Below are positions 44,280-52,230 of a stretch of 64,000 nt of DNA, piece after piece. Source of the DNA: DASSUW01 sp963835525. GTDB taxonomy: Bacteria > Actinomycetota > Thermoleophilia > Solirubrobacterales > Solirubrobacteraceae. The stretch's first letter is position 1, and each line of letters opens with the position of its first letter. The position numbers and the translations under genes were made by a program. The notes under the pieces were generated by a model that was not told the origin of the DNA, made no database searches, and was given only the letters and a program-made list of their open reading frames with translations. The DNA is taken from assembly GCA_963835525.1 (NCBI GenBank), contig CAWIFM010000008.1, positions 1 to 64,000 on the forward strand. Reading direction: 5' to 3'.

Positions 44280-45117
44280 CGCCGCGCCGGGTGACCGGCG
44301 CCGAGGGCGGCGGCACGACCGGCCCGATGTCGCCGTCCGGGGCCTCGTCGAGGTCGACCATCACCGGCGCGTGGTCGCTCGGGCCGCTGCCCTTGCGCGC
44401 CTGGCGGTCGATCCACGCCGCCTTGACGCGCTCGGCCACCGGCGCGCTCGCGAGCACGAGGTCGATCCGCATCCCCAGATCCTGGTGGAACATCCCCGCC
44501 CGGTAGTCCCAGTAGCTGAACACGCGCTCGCCTGGCCAGCGGTCGCGCACGACGTCGCGCAGCCCGATCGCCTGCAGCTCGGCCAGCGCCGCCCGCTCGG
44601 GCTCGGTCACGTGGGTCTGGCCGATGTAGGCGTCGGGGTCGAAGACGTCGTCGTCGGCGGGGGCGATGTTCATGTCGCCGAGGACGACCGTGGCCTCCGG
44701 GCCGGCGGCGACCATGTCGCGCAGCGCGGCCAGCCACTCGAGCTTGTAGCGGTAGTGCTCGGAGTCCGGCTCGCGGCCGTTCGGCACGTAGACGGAGGTG
44801 AAGCGGATGCCGCCGCAGGTCGCGGACACCGCGCGCGCCTCCTGGTCCGGGAAGCCCGGCCCGCCCTCGATGCCCGCCACCACGTCGTCGAGCCCGGCGC
44901 GCGACAGGATGGCGACGCCGTTCCAGGCCGCCTCGCCGTGGGCGGCGGCCTCGTAGCCGCGCTTGGTGAGCTCGTCGTCGAGCAGGGCGGCGAAGGCGTC
45001 GTCGGCGAGCTTGGTCTCCTGCAGGCAGACCACGTCGGGCTGCCGCTCGTCGAGCCACGGCAGCAGCCGCGGCACGCGCTGCTTGACCGAGTTCACGTTC
45101 CAGGTGGCGATTCGCAC
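44254..45117 (-). CDS. xth: Exodeoxyribonuclease III
   Basis: 287 residues: MRIATWNVNSVKQR, VVCLQETKL, GVAILSR, VLGDMNIAPADDDV, RIDLVLASAP and GPSDHAPVMVDL, the full catalytic set of ExoIII/AP endonucleases used in base-excision repair. The C-terminal tail (after VMVDLDEAP) is an extension read through the 3' end of the Gfo/Idh gene. Confidence 0.93.
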   Translation of the reverse strand: MRIATWNVNSVKQRVPRLLPWLDERQPDVVCLQETKLADDAFAALLDDELTKRGYEAAAHGEAAWNGVAILSRAGLDDVVAGIEGGPGFPDQEARAVSATCGGIRFTSVYVPNGREPDSEHYRYKLEWLAALRDMVAAGPEATVVLGDMNIAPADDDVFDPDAYIGQTHVTEPERAALAELQAIGLRDVVRDRWPGERVFSYWDYRAGMFHQDLGMRIDLVLASAPVAERVKAAWIDRQARKGSGPSDHAPVMVDLDEAPDGDIGPVVPPPSAPVTRRGVKKLPQAP

Positions 45118-45167
45118 GCGAGTCCACGGTATCGACTAGGTCGCGGGTCCTAGGACCAATTCCCAAT

Positions 45168-45196
45168 GGGAACCGCGCGTGCGCGCGCCTAGCGTC
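45168..45196 (+). promoter_or_regulatory. Candidate promoter of the SDR gene
   Basis: GGGAAC (45168-45173) and GCGTC (45192-45196) resemble extracytoplasmic-function sigma promoter halves, and TAGCGT (45190-45195) fits a -10 hexamer. The ATG at 45203 lies 7 bases beyond, so the message would be leaderless. GGTCCTAGGACC upstream is a perfect 12-bp dyad. Confidence 0.35.
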
Positions 45197-45202
45197 CTGG
45201 GC

Positions 45203-45892
45203 ATGGACACGGCACTGATCACCGGCGCGTCGCGCGGCCTCGGCCTGGCGCTGGCGCGCGAGCTCGCGCGCCGCTCGTGGCGCCTCGTCATCGACGCCCG
45301 CGGCCCGGACGCGCTCGAGGCGGCGCGCCTCGAGCTGGCGGGGCTGACCGAGGTCGTCGCGATCCCCGGCGACGTCGCCGACCCCTCGCACCGCCGCGCG
45401 CTGGTGGAGGCTGCCGGTGGTGGGCGGGGACAAATCAATCTTCTGGTCAACAACGCGAGCGTGCTCGGCCCGAGCCCGCAGCCGCGGCTGGCCGACTACC
45501 CGCTCGACGTGCTCGAGCAGGTCTACCGGGTGAACGTGCTGGCTCCGCTGGGTCTCGTCCAGAGCGCGCTGGGAGCGCTGCGCCCCGGCGCCTGCGTGAT
45601 CAACGTGACCTCCGACGCCGCCGTCGAGGCCTACGAGGGCTGGGGCGGCTACGGCTCGGCCAAGGCAGCACTCGAGCAGGTCACGCGCGTGCTCGCCGCC
45701 GAGCACCCTGAGCTGCGGATCGTCGCCGTCGACCCGGGCGACATGAACACGCAGATGCACCAGGAGGCCTTCCCCGGCGAGGACATCTCCGACCGCCCGC
45801 CGCCGGAGGCCAGCCTGCCCGGCCTGCTGGCGCTGATCCACGGCGACGCCCCGAGCGGCCGATACCAGGCCGCGGCGGTGGCCCCCGCATGA
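45203..45892 (+). CDS. Short-chain dehydrogenase/reductase
   Basis: 229 residues from ATG 45203: TGASRGLGLALA cofactor motif, NNASVLG, VTSDAAVEAYEGWGGYGSAKAAL with the Ser-Tyr-Lys triad, and VDPGDMNT. The short C-terminus after EASLPGLLALI resembles SDRs near QueA-like genes in actinobacteria. The next gene overlaps by four bases. Substrate unknown. Confidence 0.82.
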   Translation: MDTALITGASRGLGLALARELARRSWRLVIDARGPDALEAARLELAGLTEVVAIPGDVADPSHRRALVEAAGGGRGQINLLVNNASVLGPSPQPRLADYPLDVLEQVYRVNVLAPLGLVQSALGALRPGACVINVTSDAAVEAYEGWGGYGSAKAALEQVTRVLAAEHPELRIVAVDPGDMNTQMHQEAFPGEDISDRPPPEASLPGLLALIHGDAPSGRYQAAAVAPA

Positions 45893-46884
45893 CCGCGCTC
45901 GCGTTCGAGGTCCCGCCGGTCCAGCCTGCCCGCGAGCGCGACCACGTCCGGATGCTGGTCGCCTCGCGGGCCGGGGTCAGCCATCACCGGTTCCTCGACC
46001 TCCCCGATCTGCTCGAGCCCGGCGACCTGCTGGTCGTCAACACGTCCGCGACCCTCCCCGCGGCTCTCGCGAGCTCCCCGCGCGTGCACCTCTCGACGCC
46101 GCTCCCGGGCGACTGGCCCGAGGACGGGTACGAGCGCTGGGTGATCGAGCTGCGCGAGGGCCACGCCCGCCATCGCGGCGGCCGCGCCGGGCAGCGGATC
46201 GCGCTCCCGGGCGGCGGCGAGGCCGAACTGCTGGCGCCGTACCTCGGCGGCCGGCGGCTGTGGGCGGCGCGGCTGCGGCTGCCGGCGCCGCTGATCGAGT
46301 ACCTGGCCGCCCACGGCGAGCCGATCCGCTACCGCCACCAGCCCGAGCCGCGCCCGCTCGCCGACTACCAGACGATCTTCGCGTCAGAGCCCGGCAGCGC
46401 CGAGATGCCGAGCGCCGGGCGGCCGTTCAGCGAGCGCGTCCTGGAGCGGCTCGAGGAGCGCGGGATCACGGTCGCCACGATCGTCCTGCACACCGGCGTC
46501 TCGTCGCTCGAGCGCGGCGAGCGGCCGTACCCGGAGCGCTTCCGCGTCCCGGAGGGGACGCTCGCCGCCGTCCGCGCCGCGAGCCGCGTGATCGCCGTCG
46601 GCACCACCGTGGTGCGCGCGCTGGAGACCGCCGCCGCCGGCGTCACCGAGGGCTGGACGCGCCTCGTGGTCGAGCCCGACCGCGGGGGATCGCCCGGGGG
46701 GCGATCCCCCGTGCGCGTGGTCGACGGCATCCTCACCGGCTGGCACGAGCCCGACGCCAGCCACCTGCTGATGCTCGAGGCGATCGCCGGCCGCCGGCTC
46801 GTCGAGCGCTCGTACGAGGCGGCGCTGGCCGACGGCTACCGCTGGCACGAGTTCGGCGACTCGCACCTGCTCCTGGCGGACTGA
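45889..46884 (+). CDS. QueA-like SAM:tRNA ribosyltransferase-isomerase homologue
   Basis: 331 residues: LLVVNTSATLPAAL, YQTIFASEPGSAEMPSAGRPFSERVLERL, TIVLHTGVSSL and GILTGWHEPDASHLLMLEA match QueA. True QueA makes epoxyqueuosine, but no other queuosine gene (tgt, queC-G) is in view, and this shorter actinobacterial version coupled to an SDR may have another role. Residues about 266-274 come from a 27-bp palindromic insert (46684-46710). Confidence 0.78.
   Translation: MTALAFEVPPVQPARERDHVRMLVASRAGVSHHRFLDLPDLLEPGDLLVVNTSATLPAALASSPRVHLSTPLPGDWPEDGYERWVIELREGHARHRGGRAGQRIALPGGGEAELLAPYLGGRRLWAARLRLPAPLIEYLAAHGEPIRYRHQPEPRPLADYQTIFASEPGSAEMPSAGRPFSERVLERLEERGITVATIVLHTGVSSLERGERPYPERFRVPEGTLAAVRAASRVIAVGTTVVRALETAAAGVTEGWTRLVVEPDRGGSPGGRSPVRVVDGILTGWHEPDASHLLMLEAIAGRRLVERSYEAALADGYRWHEFGDSHLLLAD
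46684..46710. repeat. 27-bp palindrome inserted in frame in the queA-like gene
   Basis: GGGGGATCGCCC (46684-46695) pairs perfectly with 46699-46710 around a GGG loop. Deleting these 27 bases gives VEPDRVRVVDGILTGWHEP, which matches the usual family sequence, so nine codons appear to have been added without loss of frame. Confidence 0.65.
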
Positions 46885-46885
46885 C

Positions 46886-47800
46886 GTGCACGCGATCCGG
46901 CTGCACGAGTTCGGGCCGGCCGGGAACCTGCGCTACGAGGAGGTCGCCGATCCCCAGCCAGGCCCCGGCCAGGTTCGGATCGCGGTCGACGCCGCGGGCG
47001 TGCACCTGATCGACACGGCGATCCGCTCGGGCCGGCAGATGGGTCCGATGCCGCTCCCGGAGCTGCCCGACATCCCCGGCCGCGAGGTGGCGGGCGTGGT
47101 CGACGCGGCCGGCGAGGGCGTCGACGGGTGGCTCGGGCGCCGCGTGGTCGCGCACCTGGGCCCGGCGAGCCGCGGCTACGCGGAGCTCGCGGTGCGCGAC
47201 GTCGAGCACCTGCATGCGCTGCCCGACGGGATGCCGGACGAGGTCGCGGTGGCGCTGATCGGCACCGGCCGCACCGCGATGGCGATCCTCGACGTCGCCC
47301 GCATCGAGCCCGGCGACGTCGTGCTCGTCACCGCCGCGGCGGGCGGGCTCGGCGCCCTGCTCACCCAGGCCGCGCGCCGGGCCGGCGCTCGCGTGATCGG
47401 CGCCGCCGGCCCGGGCAAGCCCGTGACCGCCGACGTGGTGGTCGACTACACCGTGCCCGGCTGGGCCGACGGGCTCGAGGAGGTCACCGTGGTGCTCGAC
47501 GGCGTCGGCGGGGCCGCCGGCCGCGCGGCCTTCGAGCGCCTCGCGCGCGGCGGGCGCCACGTCCTCTACGGCTGGTCGGCCGGCGAGATGACGCCGATCA
47601 CCACCGGCGACATCGTCGCCCGCAGCCTGACCGTCAGCTCCGCGCTCGTGCGGCCGGGGGACCTGCGCGCGCTCGAGGAGCGCTCGCTGGCCTCCGAGCT
47701 CACGCCGCTCCTCACGACCTTCCCGTTGGCCGACGCGGCCGCCGCGCACGCGGCGCTCGAGGCACGCGAGACCGTCGGGAAGGTCGTGCTCGTGCCTTGA
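46886..47800 (+). CDS. Zinc-type/quinone oxidoreductase (MDR family)
   Basis: 304 residues: GroES-like N-terminus (MHAIRLHEFGPAGNLRYEEV, IPGREVAGVVDAAGEGV) and a Rossmann domain (GDVVLVTAAAGGLGALLTQAARRAG). It lacks the structural zinc Cys cluster, which points to the quinone oxidoreductase (QOR) branch. GTG start two bases after the upstream stop, so it is probably in the SDR-QueA-like operon. Confidence 0.85.
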   Translation: MHAIRLHEFGPAGNLRYEEVADPQPGPGQVRIAVDAAGVHLIDTAIRSGRQMGPMPLPELPDIPGREVAGVVDAAGEGVDGWLGRRVVAHLGPASRGYAELAVRDVEHLHALPDGMPDEVAVALIGTGRTAMAILDVARIEPGDVVLVTAAAGGLGALLTQAARRAGARVIGAAGPGKPVTADVVVDYTVPGWADGLEEVTVVLDGVGGAAGRAAFERLARGGRHVLYGWSAGEMTPITTGDIVARSLTVSSALVRPGDLRALEERSLASELTPLLTTFPLADAAAAHAALEARETVGKVVLVP

Positions 47801-47831
47801 TCCGCCGGATTCCGGGTACTCGCGCCTCGCG

Positions 47832-48749
47832 ATGCCCGCCCGGTTCCTGCTCGCCGTCGCGATCCTCCTCGCGGCCGTGCCCGCCACGGCCTCGGCGGCC
47901 AACAAGCGCTTCCGCGGCGAGACGGCGCAGTCGCGCGCGGTGAAGGTCATCGTCAACGAGTCCGGCCGCGTCCAGCGCATGGACATCGCCTGGCGCGCCA
48001 ACGACTGCCGCAGGCGCGGCACCTTCGTCCGCAACGCCACCATCCTCCGGCCGCCTCCACGGACGGCGAGCGCGGACGCCTTCACGGTCGCGGGCTCCTA
48101 TCGCGTGCGTGACAAGGGCGGCATCCGCATCCGGATCCGGGTGTCGGCGCGCGGGACGCGCACGTTCGATCCGGCCAACCCGCTGACCGAGCAGTGGTCG
48201 GGCACGTTCCGGTCACGGTCGACCGTGCGCCGCCACGGGCGCGTCGTCGACCGCTGCCGGCTGCGCACCACCTGGAGCGCCGCGCTGCCGCAGGCGCAGC
48301 CGCGACCGCCGCGGACGACCGATCCGCTGCAGCCCGTGGCCGGCGCGTGGAGCGCGCAGCTCACCAGCGATGAGGGCGATTACATCGGCCAGGGCCAGAG
48401 CTGGTCGTTCGGGCCTCCCGCCGATGGCTTGCAGGTCAGCGCCAGCCGCTCGCTCGTGATGCTCGCGACCCGCGACTGGAACGCCGAGTTCGAGGCGCCG
48501 GCCGGCGAGCAGCTCGAGGCCGGCCGCACCTACGACGGCGCGCTCCGCTACCCGTTCAACGATGCCGCGCCCGGCCTGTCCATCAGCGGCGACGGCCGCG
48601 GCTGCAACGAGCTCACGGGCACGTTCACCGTGAACCGGATCGAGTTCGACGCCGCGGGGACGCTGCGGGCCTTCGAGGTGACCTTCGAGCAGCACTGCGA
48701 GCACATGACGCCGGCGCTGCGCGGCACCTGGACGTTCACCGCGGCGTGA
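47832..48749 (+). CDS. Secreted hypothetical protein
   Basis: 305 residues with a clear signal peptide (MPARFLLAVAILLAAVPATASAA, cleavage after ASA). The mature part holds two similar beta-rich segments, each with a paired-Cys pattern (NDCRRRGTF/DRCRLRT; GRGCNELTGTF/FEQHCEHM) and a central proline-rich linker. No family recognised. The 3' end overlaps the convergent ABC permease gene by 14 bases. Confidence 0.65.
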   Translation: MPARFLLAVAILLAAVPATASAANKRFRGETAQSRAVKVIVNESGRVQRMDIAWRANDCRRRGTFVRNATILRPPPRTASADAFTVAGSYRVRDKGGIRIRIRVSARGTRTFDPANPLTEQWSGTFRSRSTVRRHGRVVDRCRLRTTWSAALPQAQPRPPRTTDPLQPVAGAWSAQLTSDEGDYIGQGQSWSFGPPADGLQVSASRSLVMLATRDWNAEFEAPAGEQLEAGRTYDGALRYPFNDAAPGLSISGDGRGCNELTGTFTVNRIEFDAAGTLRAFEVTFEQHCEHMTPALRGTWTFTAA

Positions 48750-49503
48750 CGTCGCGGCGGCCGATCAGCCACACCGCCAGCGCCAGCGCCGCAACCGCCC
48801 ACAGCCACATCACGCCGAGGCCCCTCCACTCCCCGGCCGTCAGGCTCTCGACGCGGTCGATGCTGCGCAGGAAGGCCAGCCCGGCGCTCATCGGGGCGAT
48901 GTCGAGCACCTGCTCGCCGGTGCGCTCACCCAACAGCGGGGCCGCGATCAGCGGGAGCAGGAGGAGCGACAGCACGCAGGTGACGGCGCCGGCCGTGCTC
49001 CGCAGCACCGCGCCGACGCCCAGGCTGAACAGCGCCAGCGCGGTCAGGTAGAGCGCGATCACCGCCACCGGCACGAGCCCGTCTCCCGCCGTGAGTGACG
49101 GGTAGCCACTGGCGCTCAGCAGCGATCGCCCCACGTTGTACGCCAGGAGGGCCGTGGCCAGACCGCCCACGAAGGCCAGCGCGGCGACGTCGAGCGCCTT
49201 GGCGAGAAGGACCCGCCGGCGCCGTGGCTCGGCGGCGAAGGTCACGCGGATCATGCCCGTCGAGTACTCGGACCCGATCACCAGCACGCCGAGCGCGACG
49301 ACGGCGATCTGGCCCACGAAGACGCCGTTCAGGCTGTTGTCCACGATGTAGTCGTGGCAGGTGTCGGGCGCGCAGCCGCCGCTCGACGCGGTCGCGCAGA
49401 CCAGCGCCGTGAACAGCATGGTGCCGGCCAGCAGCGCCGCGAGCGCCCAGCCGGTGCTCGGCACGGTCCGCAGCTTGATCCACTCGGCTCGTAGGGCGGT
49501 CAT
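48736..49503 (-). CDS. ABC-2 type transporter permease
   Basis: 255 residues, about six membrane helices with EWIKLRTVPSTGWALAALLAG at the N-terminus and GSEYSTGMIRVTFAAEPRRRRVLLAKALDVAA, typical of exporter permeases of the ABC-2 family. It overlaps the ATPase gene by four bases. Substrate unknown; possibly a peptide or drug given the neighbouring two-component system. Confidence 0.88.
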   Translation of the reverse strand: MTALRAEWIKLRTVPSTGWALAALLAGTMLFTALVCATASSGGCAPDTCHDYIVDNSLNGVFVGQIAVVALGVLVIGSEYSTGMIRVTFAAEPRRRRVLLAKALDVAALAFVGGLATALLAYNVGRSLLSASGYPSLTAGDGLVPVAVIALYLTALALFSLGVGAVLRSTAGAVTCVLSLLLLPLIAAPLLGERTGEQVLDIAPMSAGLAFLRSIDRVESLTAGEWRGLGVMWLWAVAALALAVWLIGRRDVTPR

Positions 49504-50369
49504 CGGGTCAGCTCCATGTAGACGTCTTCCAGCGAGCGTCGGCCAGGGGTGAGCTCGTGCAGCGGCAGGGCGTTGGCGGCCGCGATCTCGGCGATCCGGC
49601 CCGCGGGGAGGCCGGTCACGCTGAGGCGGTCGTCGCCCGGGGACTCGACGGTCGCGCCCGCCTCGGCCAGCAGCGGCATCAGCCGCAGCGGCTCCGGCGT
49701 GCGGACGGCGACGCGCTCGCCGGTCAGCAGGTCGGCGACCGGCGCGTCGGCCACCAGCCGGCCGCGGCGGATGACCAGCAGGTGGTCGGCGGTGCCCTCC
49801 AGCTCACTCATCAGGTGGCTCGAGACGAGCACGGTGCGGCCCTCGGCGGCCAGCTCGCGCAGGAGGCCGCGGATCCAGCGGATGCCCTCGGGGTCGAGGC
49901 CGTTGACCGGCTCGTCGAGCAGCAGCACGTCCGGGTCTCCGAGCAAGGCGGCTGCGAGCCCGAGCCGCTGGCGCATTCCCAGCGAGTAGCCGCGCACGCG
50001 GCGGCCGGCGGCACCGCTCAGGCCGGTCAGCTCGAGCACCTCGTCGGCGCGGCCGGCCGGCAGGCCCGCGGACGCGGCCATCCAGCGCAGGTGGTCGCGC
50101 CCGCGGCGTGCCGGGACCGGGTCGGTGGCGTCGAGCAGGGCGCCGACATGGCAGAGCGGCCGGCGCATCGACGCGTAGCGGCGGCCGCCGACCAGCGCGT
50201 GGCCGCCGTCGGGCGCGTCGAGGCCCAGGATCAGGCGCATCGTGGTCGACTTGCCGGCGCCGTTGGGCCCGACGAACCCGGTCACGCGCCCGGGCTGGAC
50301 CGCGAACGTCAGGCCCTCGACGGCCGGCGTGCCGCCGTAGCGCTTGTGGAGGTCGTTCACCTCGATCAT
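49500..50369 (-). CDS. ABC transporter ATP-binding protein
   Basis: 289 residues: Walker A GPNGAGKSTT (about 35-44), signature YSLGMRQRLGLA, Walker B VLLLDEPVNGLDP, switch His in VSSHLMSELE, and a C-terminal domain ending SLEDVYMELTR, typical of DrrA/CcmA-like exporter ATPases. It is divergent from the sensor kinase at 50462, which may regulate it. Confidence 0.92.
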   Translation of the reverse strand: MIEVNDLHKRYGGTPAVEGLTFAVQPGRVTGFVGPNGAGKSTTMRLILGLDAPDGGHALVGGRRYASMRRPLCHVGALLDATDPVPARRGRDHLRWMAASAGLPAGRADEVLELTGLSGAAGRRVRGYSLGMRQRLGLAAALLGDPDVLLLDEPVNGLDPEGIRWIRGLLRELAAEGRTVLVSSHLMSELEGTADHLLVIRRGRLVADAPVADLLTGERVAVRTPEPLRLMPLLAEAGATVESPGDDRLSVTGLPAGRIAEIAAANALPLHELTPGRRSLEDVYMELTR

Positions 50370-50461
50370 GCCGCCGAAGGTACGGCCGCTCCGGCCCGCT
50401 GTCGTCGCGCGCAGGAGCGGTCTTGCGGATCCCCCGTGAGAGGGACGTCAGCGGCGCTCAT

Positions 50462-51544
50462 ATGGCCGACAATCAAGGCGTGGACCGGTCGGACCTGATC
50501 CCCGCCCTTGCGCTGGCCGCCGTCGCCGCGCTCGAGGCGATCGTCTACACCGGCTTCGTCGACGAATCCGACGACTCAATCGCGGTGGTGCTCAACCTGC
50601 TCATGACCGCGCCGCTGGCCGCCCGCCGCCGGCACCTCACGCTCGTCGCGGTGACGGTGACGCTGAGCACCTTGTACCTGCTCGCCTCAATGCTGACGCC
50701 GACCGTGGCGGGCTACGCCGGCGTGGCCTGGGCGCTCTATCTGGTCGGCGCCCGGGCGTCGCGCCGGGTGTCCGCGGCATTCGGAGCCGTATTCCTGCTC
50801 AACGGGCTCGCGCCGCTCGGCGGCAGCGATGCAGGGCTGGAGAGCGCGATCCTGCTCGTGGTGGCCGTGGCGGCGCTCGCCCTCGGCAGCACGCGGACGC
50901 TGACGTCCGAGCGGGACGAGGCGCTCGCCGAGCAGGCGGCGATGGGCGAGCGCGCGCGCATCGCCCGCGAGCTGCACGACGTGGTCGCCCACCACATCTC
51001 GATGATCGCCGTGGAGGCCGACACCGCCCGGCTGGCCACGCCGGGCATGCCCGCCGCGGGCGAGCGGCACCTGCTCTCGATCCGCTCGACGGCGCGCGAC
51101 GCGATGAACGAGATGCGGCGCGTGCTCGGCGTGCTGCGCGACGACGCCGGGGGCGAGGCGGAGCACGCGCCGCAACCCGGCCTCGACCGGCTGAACGAGC
51201 TGCTCGAGAGCGCGCGAGACGCCGGCGCCGACGCGCGGCTGATCGTCCGCGGGCGCGTCGTGCCCCTGCCCACCGGCGTCGACCTGGCCGCGTACCGGAT
51301 CGTCCAGGAGTCGCTCACCAACGCCCGCCGCCACGCGCCGGGCGCGTCCGTCGAGGTCGAGCTCGGCTACGGCGAGGACATGCTGCGGCTGCGCGTGCGC
51401 GACGACGGGCCGGGGCCGTCCGGCGCCAAGGGCGGGCACGGGCTCGCCGGGATGCGCGAGCGCGCCGCCGCGGCCGGCGGCAGCCTGCGTGCCGGGGCGG
51501 CGGACGGCGGCGGCTACGCGGTCGAGGCCGATCTGCCGCTATGA
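50462..51544 (+). CDS. Sensor histidine kinase, NarL-partner type
   Basis: 360 residues: five or so N-terminal membrane helices (about 10-140), HisKA_3 segment ERARIARELHDVVAHHISMIAVEAD with the phospho-acceptor His, and HATPase motifs (ESLTNARRHAPG, DDGPGPSGAKGGHGLAGMRERAAAAGG). It resembles DesK/LiaS-type kinases that monitor the envelope. ATG 50462; overlaps the regulator gene by four bases. Confidence 0.9.
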   Translation: MADNQGVDRSDLIPALALAAVAALEAIVYTGFVDESDDSIAVVLNLLMTAPLAARRRHLTLVAVTVTLSTLYLLASMLTPTVAGYAGVAWALYLVGARASRRVSAAFGAVFLLNGLAPLGGSDAGLESAILLVVAVAALALGSTRTLTSERDEALAEQAAMGERARIARELHDVVAHHISMIAVEADTARLATPGMPAAGERHLLSIRSTARDAMNEMRRVLGVLRDDAGGEAEHAPQPGLDRLNELLESARDAGADARLIVRGRVVPLPTGVDLAAYRIVQESLTNARRHAPGASVEVELGYGEDMLRLRVRDDGPGPSGAKGGHGLAGMRERAAAAGGSLRAGAADGGGYAVEADLPL

Positions 51545-52191
51545 GCATCCGGGTCGTGGTCGCCGACGACCAGCAGATCGTCCGCGAGGGCTTCACGGCG
51601 CTGCTGGAGACGCAGGCCGACATCACCGTGGTGGGCAGCGCCGCCGACGGCGAGGAGGCGATCCGCGTCTGCGGCGAGCAGCAGCCCGACGTCGTGCTGA
51701 TGGACGTGCGGATGCCGGGCGTCGACGGCATCGAGGCGACCCGCGCCCTCGCCGGGACGAAGGTGATCATCCTTACCACCTTCGACCTCGACGACTACGT
51801 CTACGACGCGCTGAGCGCCGGCGCGAGCGGCTTCCTGCTCAAGGACGCGGGCGCCGAGCGGCTGTTCGAGGCGGTGCGCGTGGTGGCCGCGGGCGAGGCG
51901 CTGCTGGCCCCCGCGGTCACCCGGCGGCTGATCGCCGAGTTCGCCCGCCAGCGCCCGCGCGTGCGGCCCACGCCGGAGCGTCTGAGCGAGCTCACGCCGC
52001 GCGAGACCGAGGTGCTGCGGCTGATCGCCGAAGGGCTCTCGAACCTCGAGATCGCCGACCGGCTCGTCCTGAGCGACGAGACGGTCAAGACCCACGTCAG
52101 CCGTGTGCTGTTCAAGCTCGGCCTGCGCGACCGCACCCAGGCTGTGGTGGCGGCCTACGAGTCGGGCCTCGTCGAGCCGCGCCGCGCTTGA
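51541..52191 (+). CDS. LuxR-type response regulator
   Basis: 216 residues: receiver Asp55 in VLMDVRMPGVDG, KD in FLLKDAGAE, and LuxR helix-turn-helix LTPRETEVLRLIAEGLSNLEIADRLVLSDETVKTHVSRVL. It pairs with the upstream kinase; the divergent ABC exporter is a natural target. Its stop codon overlaps the -35 box of the next gene's promoter. Confidence 0.93.
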   Translation: MSIRVVVADDQQIVREGFTALLETQADITVVGSAADGEEAIRVCGEQQPDVVLMDVRMPGVDGIEATRALAGTKVIILTTFDLDDYVYDALSAGASGFLLKDAGAERLFEAVRVVAAGEALLAPAVTRRLIAEFARQRPRVRPTPERLSELTPRETEVLRLIAEGLSNLEIADRLVLSDETVKTHVSRVLFKLGLRDRTQAVVAAYESGLVEPRRA

Positions 52192-52217
52192 CACGCCTCA
52201 CGCGCCCGCCGTAGCGT
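52188..52217 (+). promoter_or_regulatory. Promoter of the KAP NTPase gene
   Basis: TTGACA (52188-52193), 18-base spacer, TAGCGT (52212-52217): a near-consensus housekeeping promoter. The start of transcription would fall near 52224, just before ATG 52231, implying an almost leaderless message and disfavouring GTG 52222 as start. Confidence 0.6.
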
Positions 52218-52230
52218 CGCCGTGACGGAC

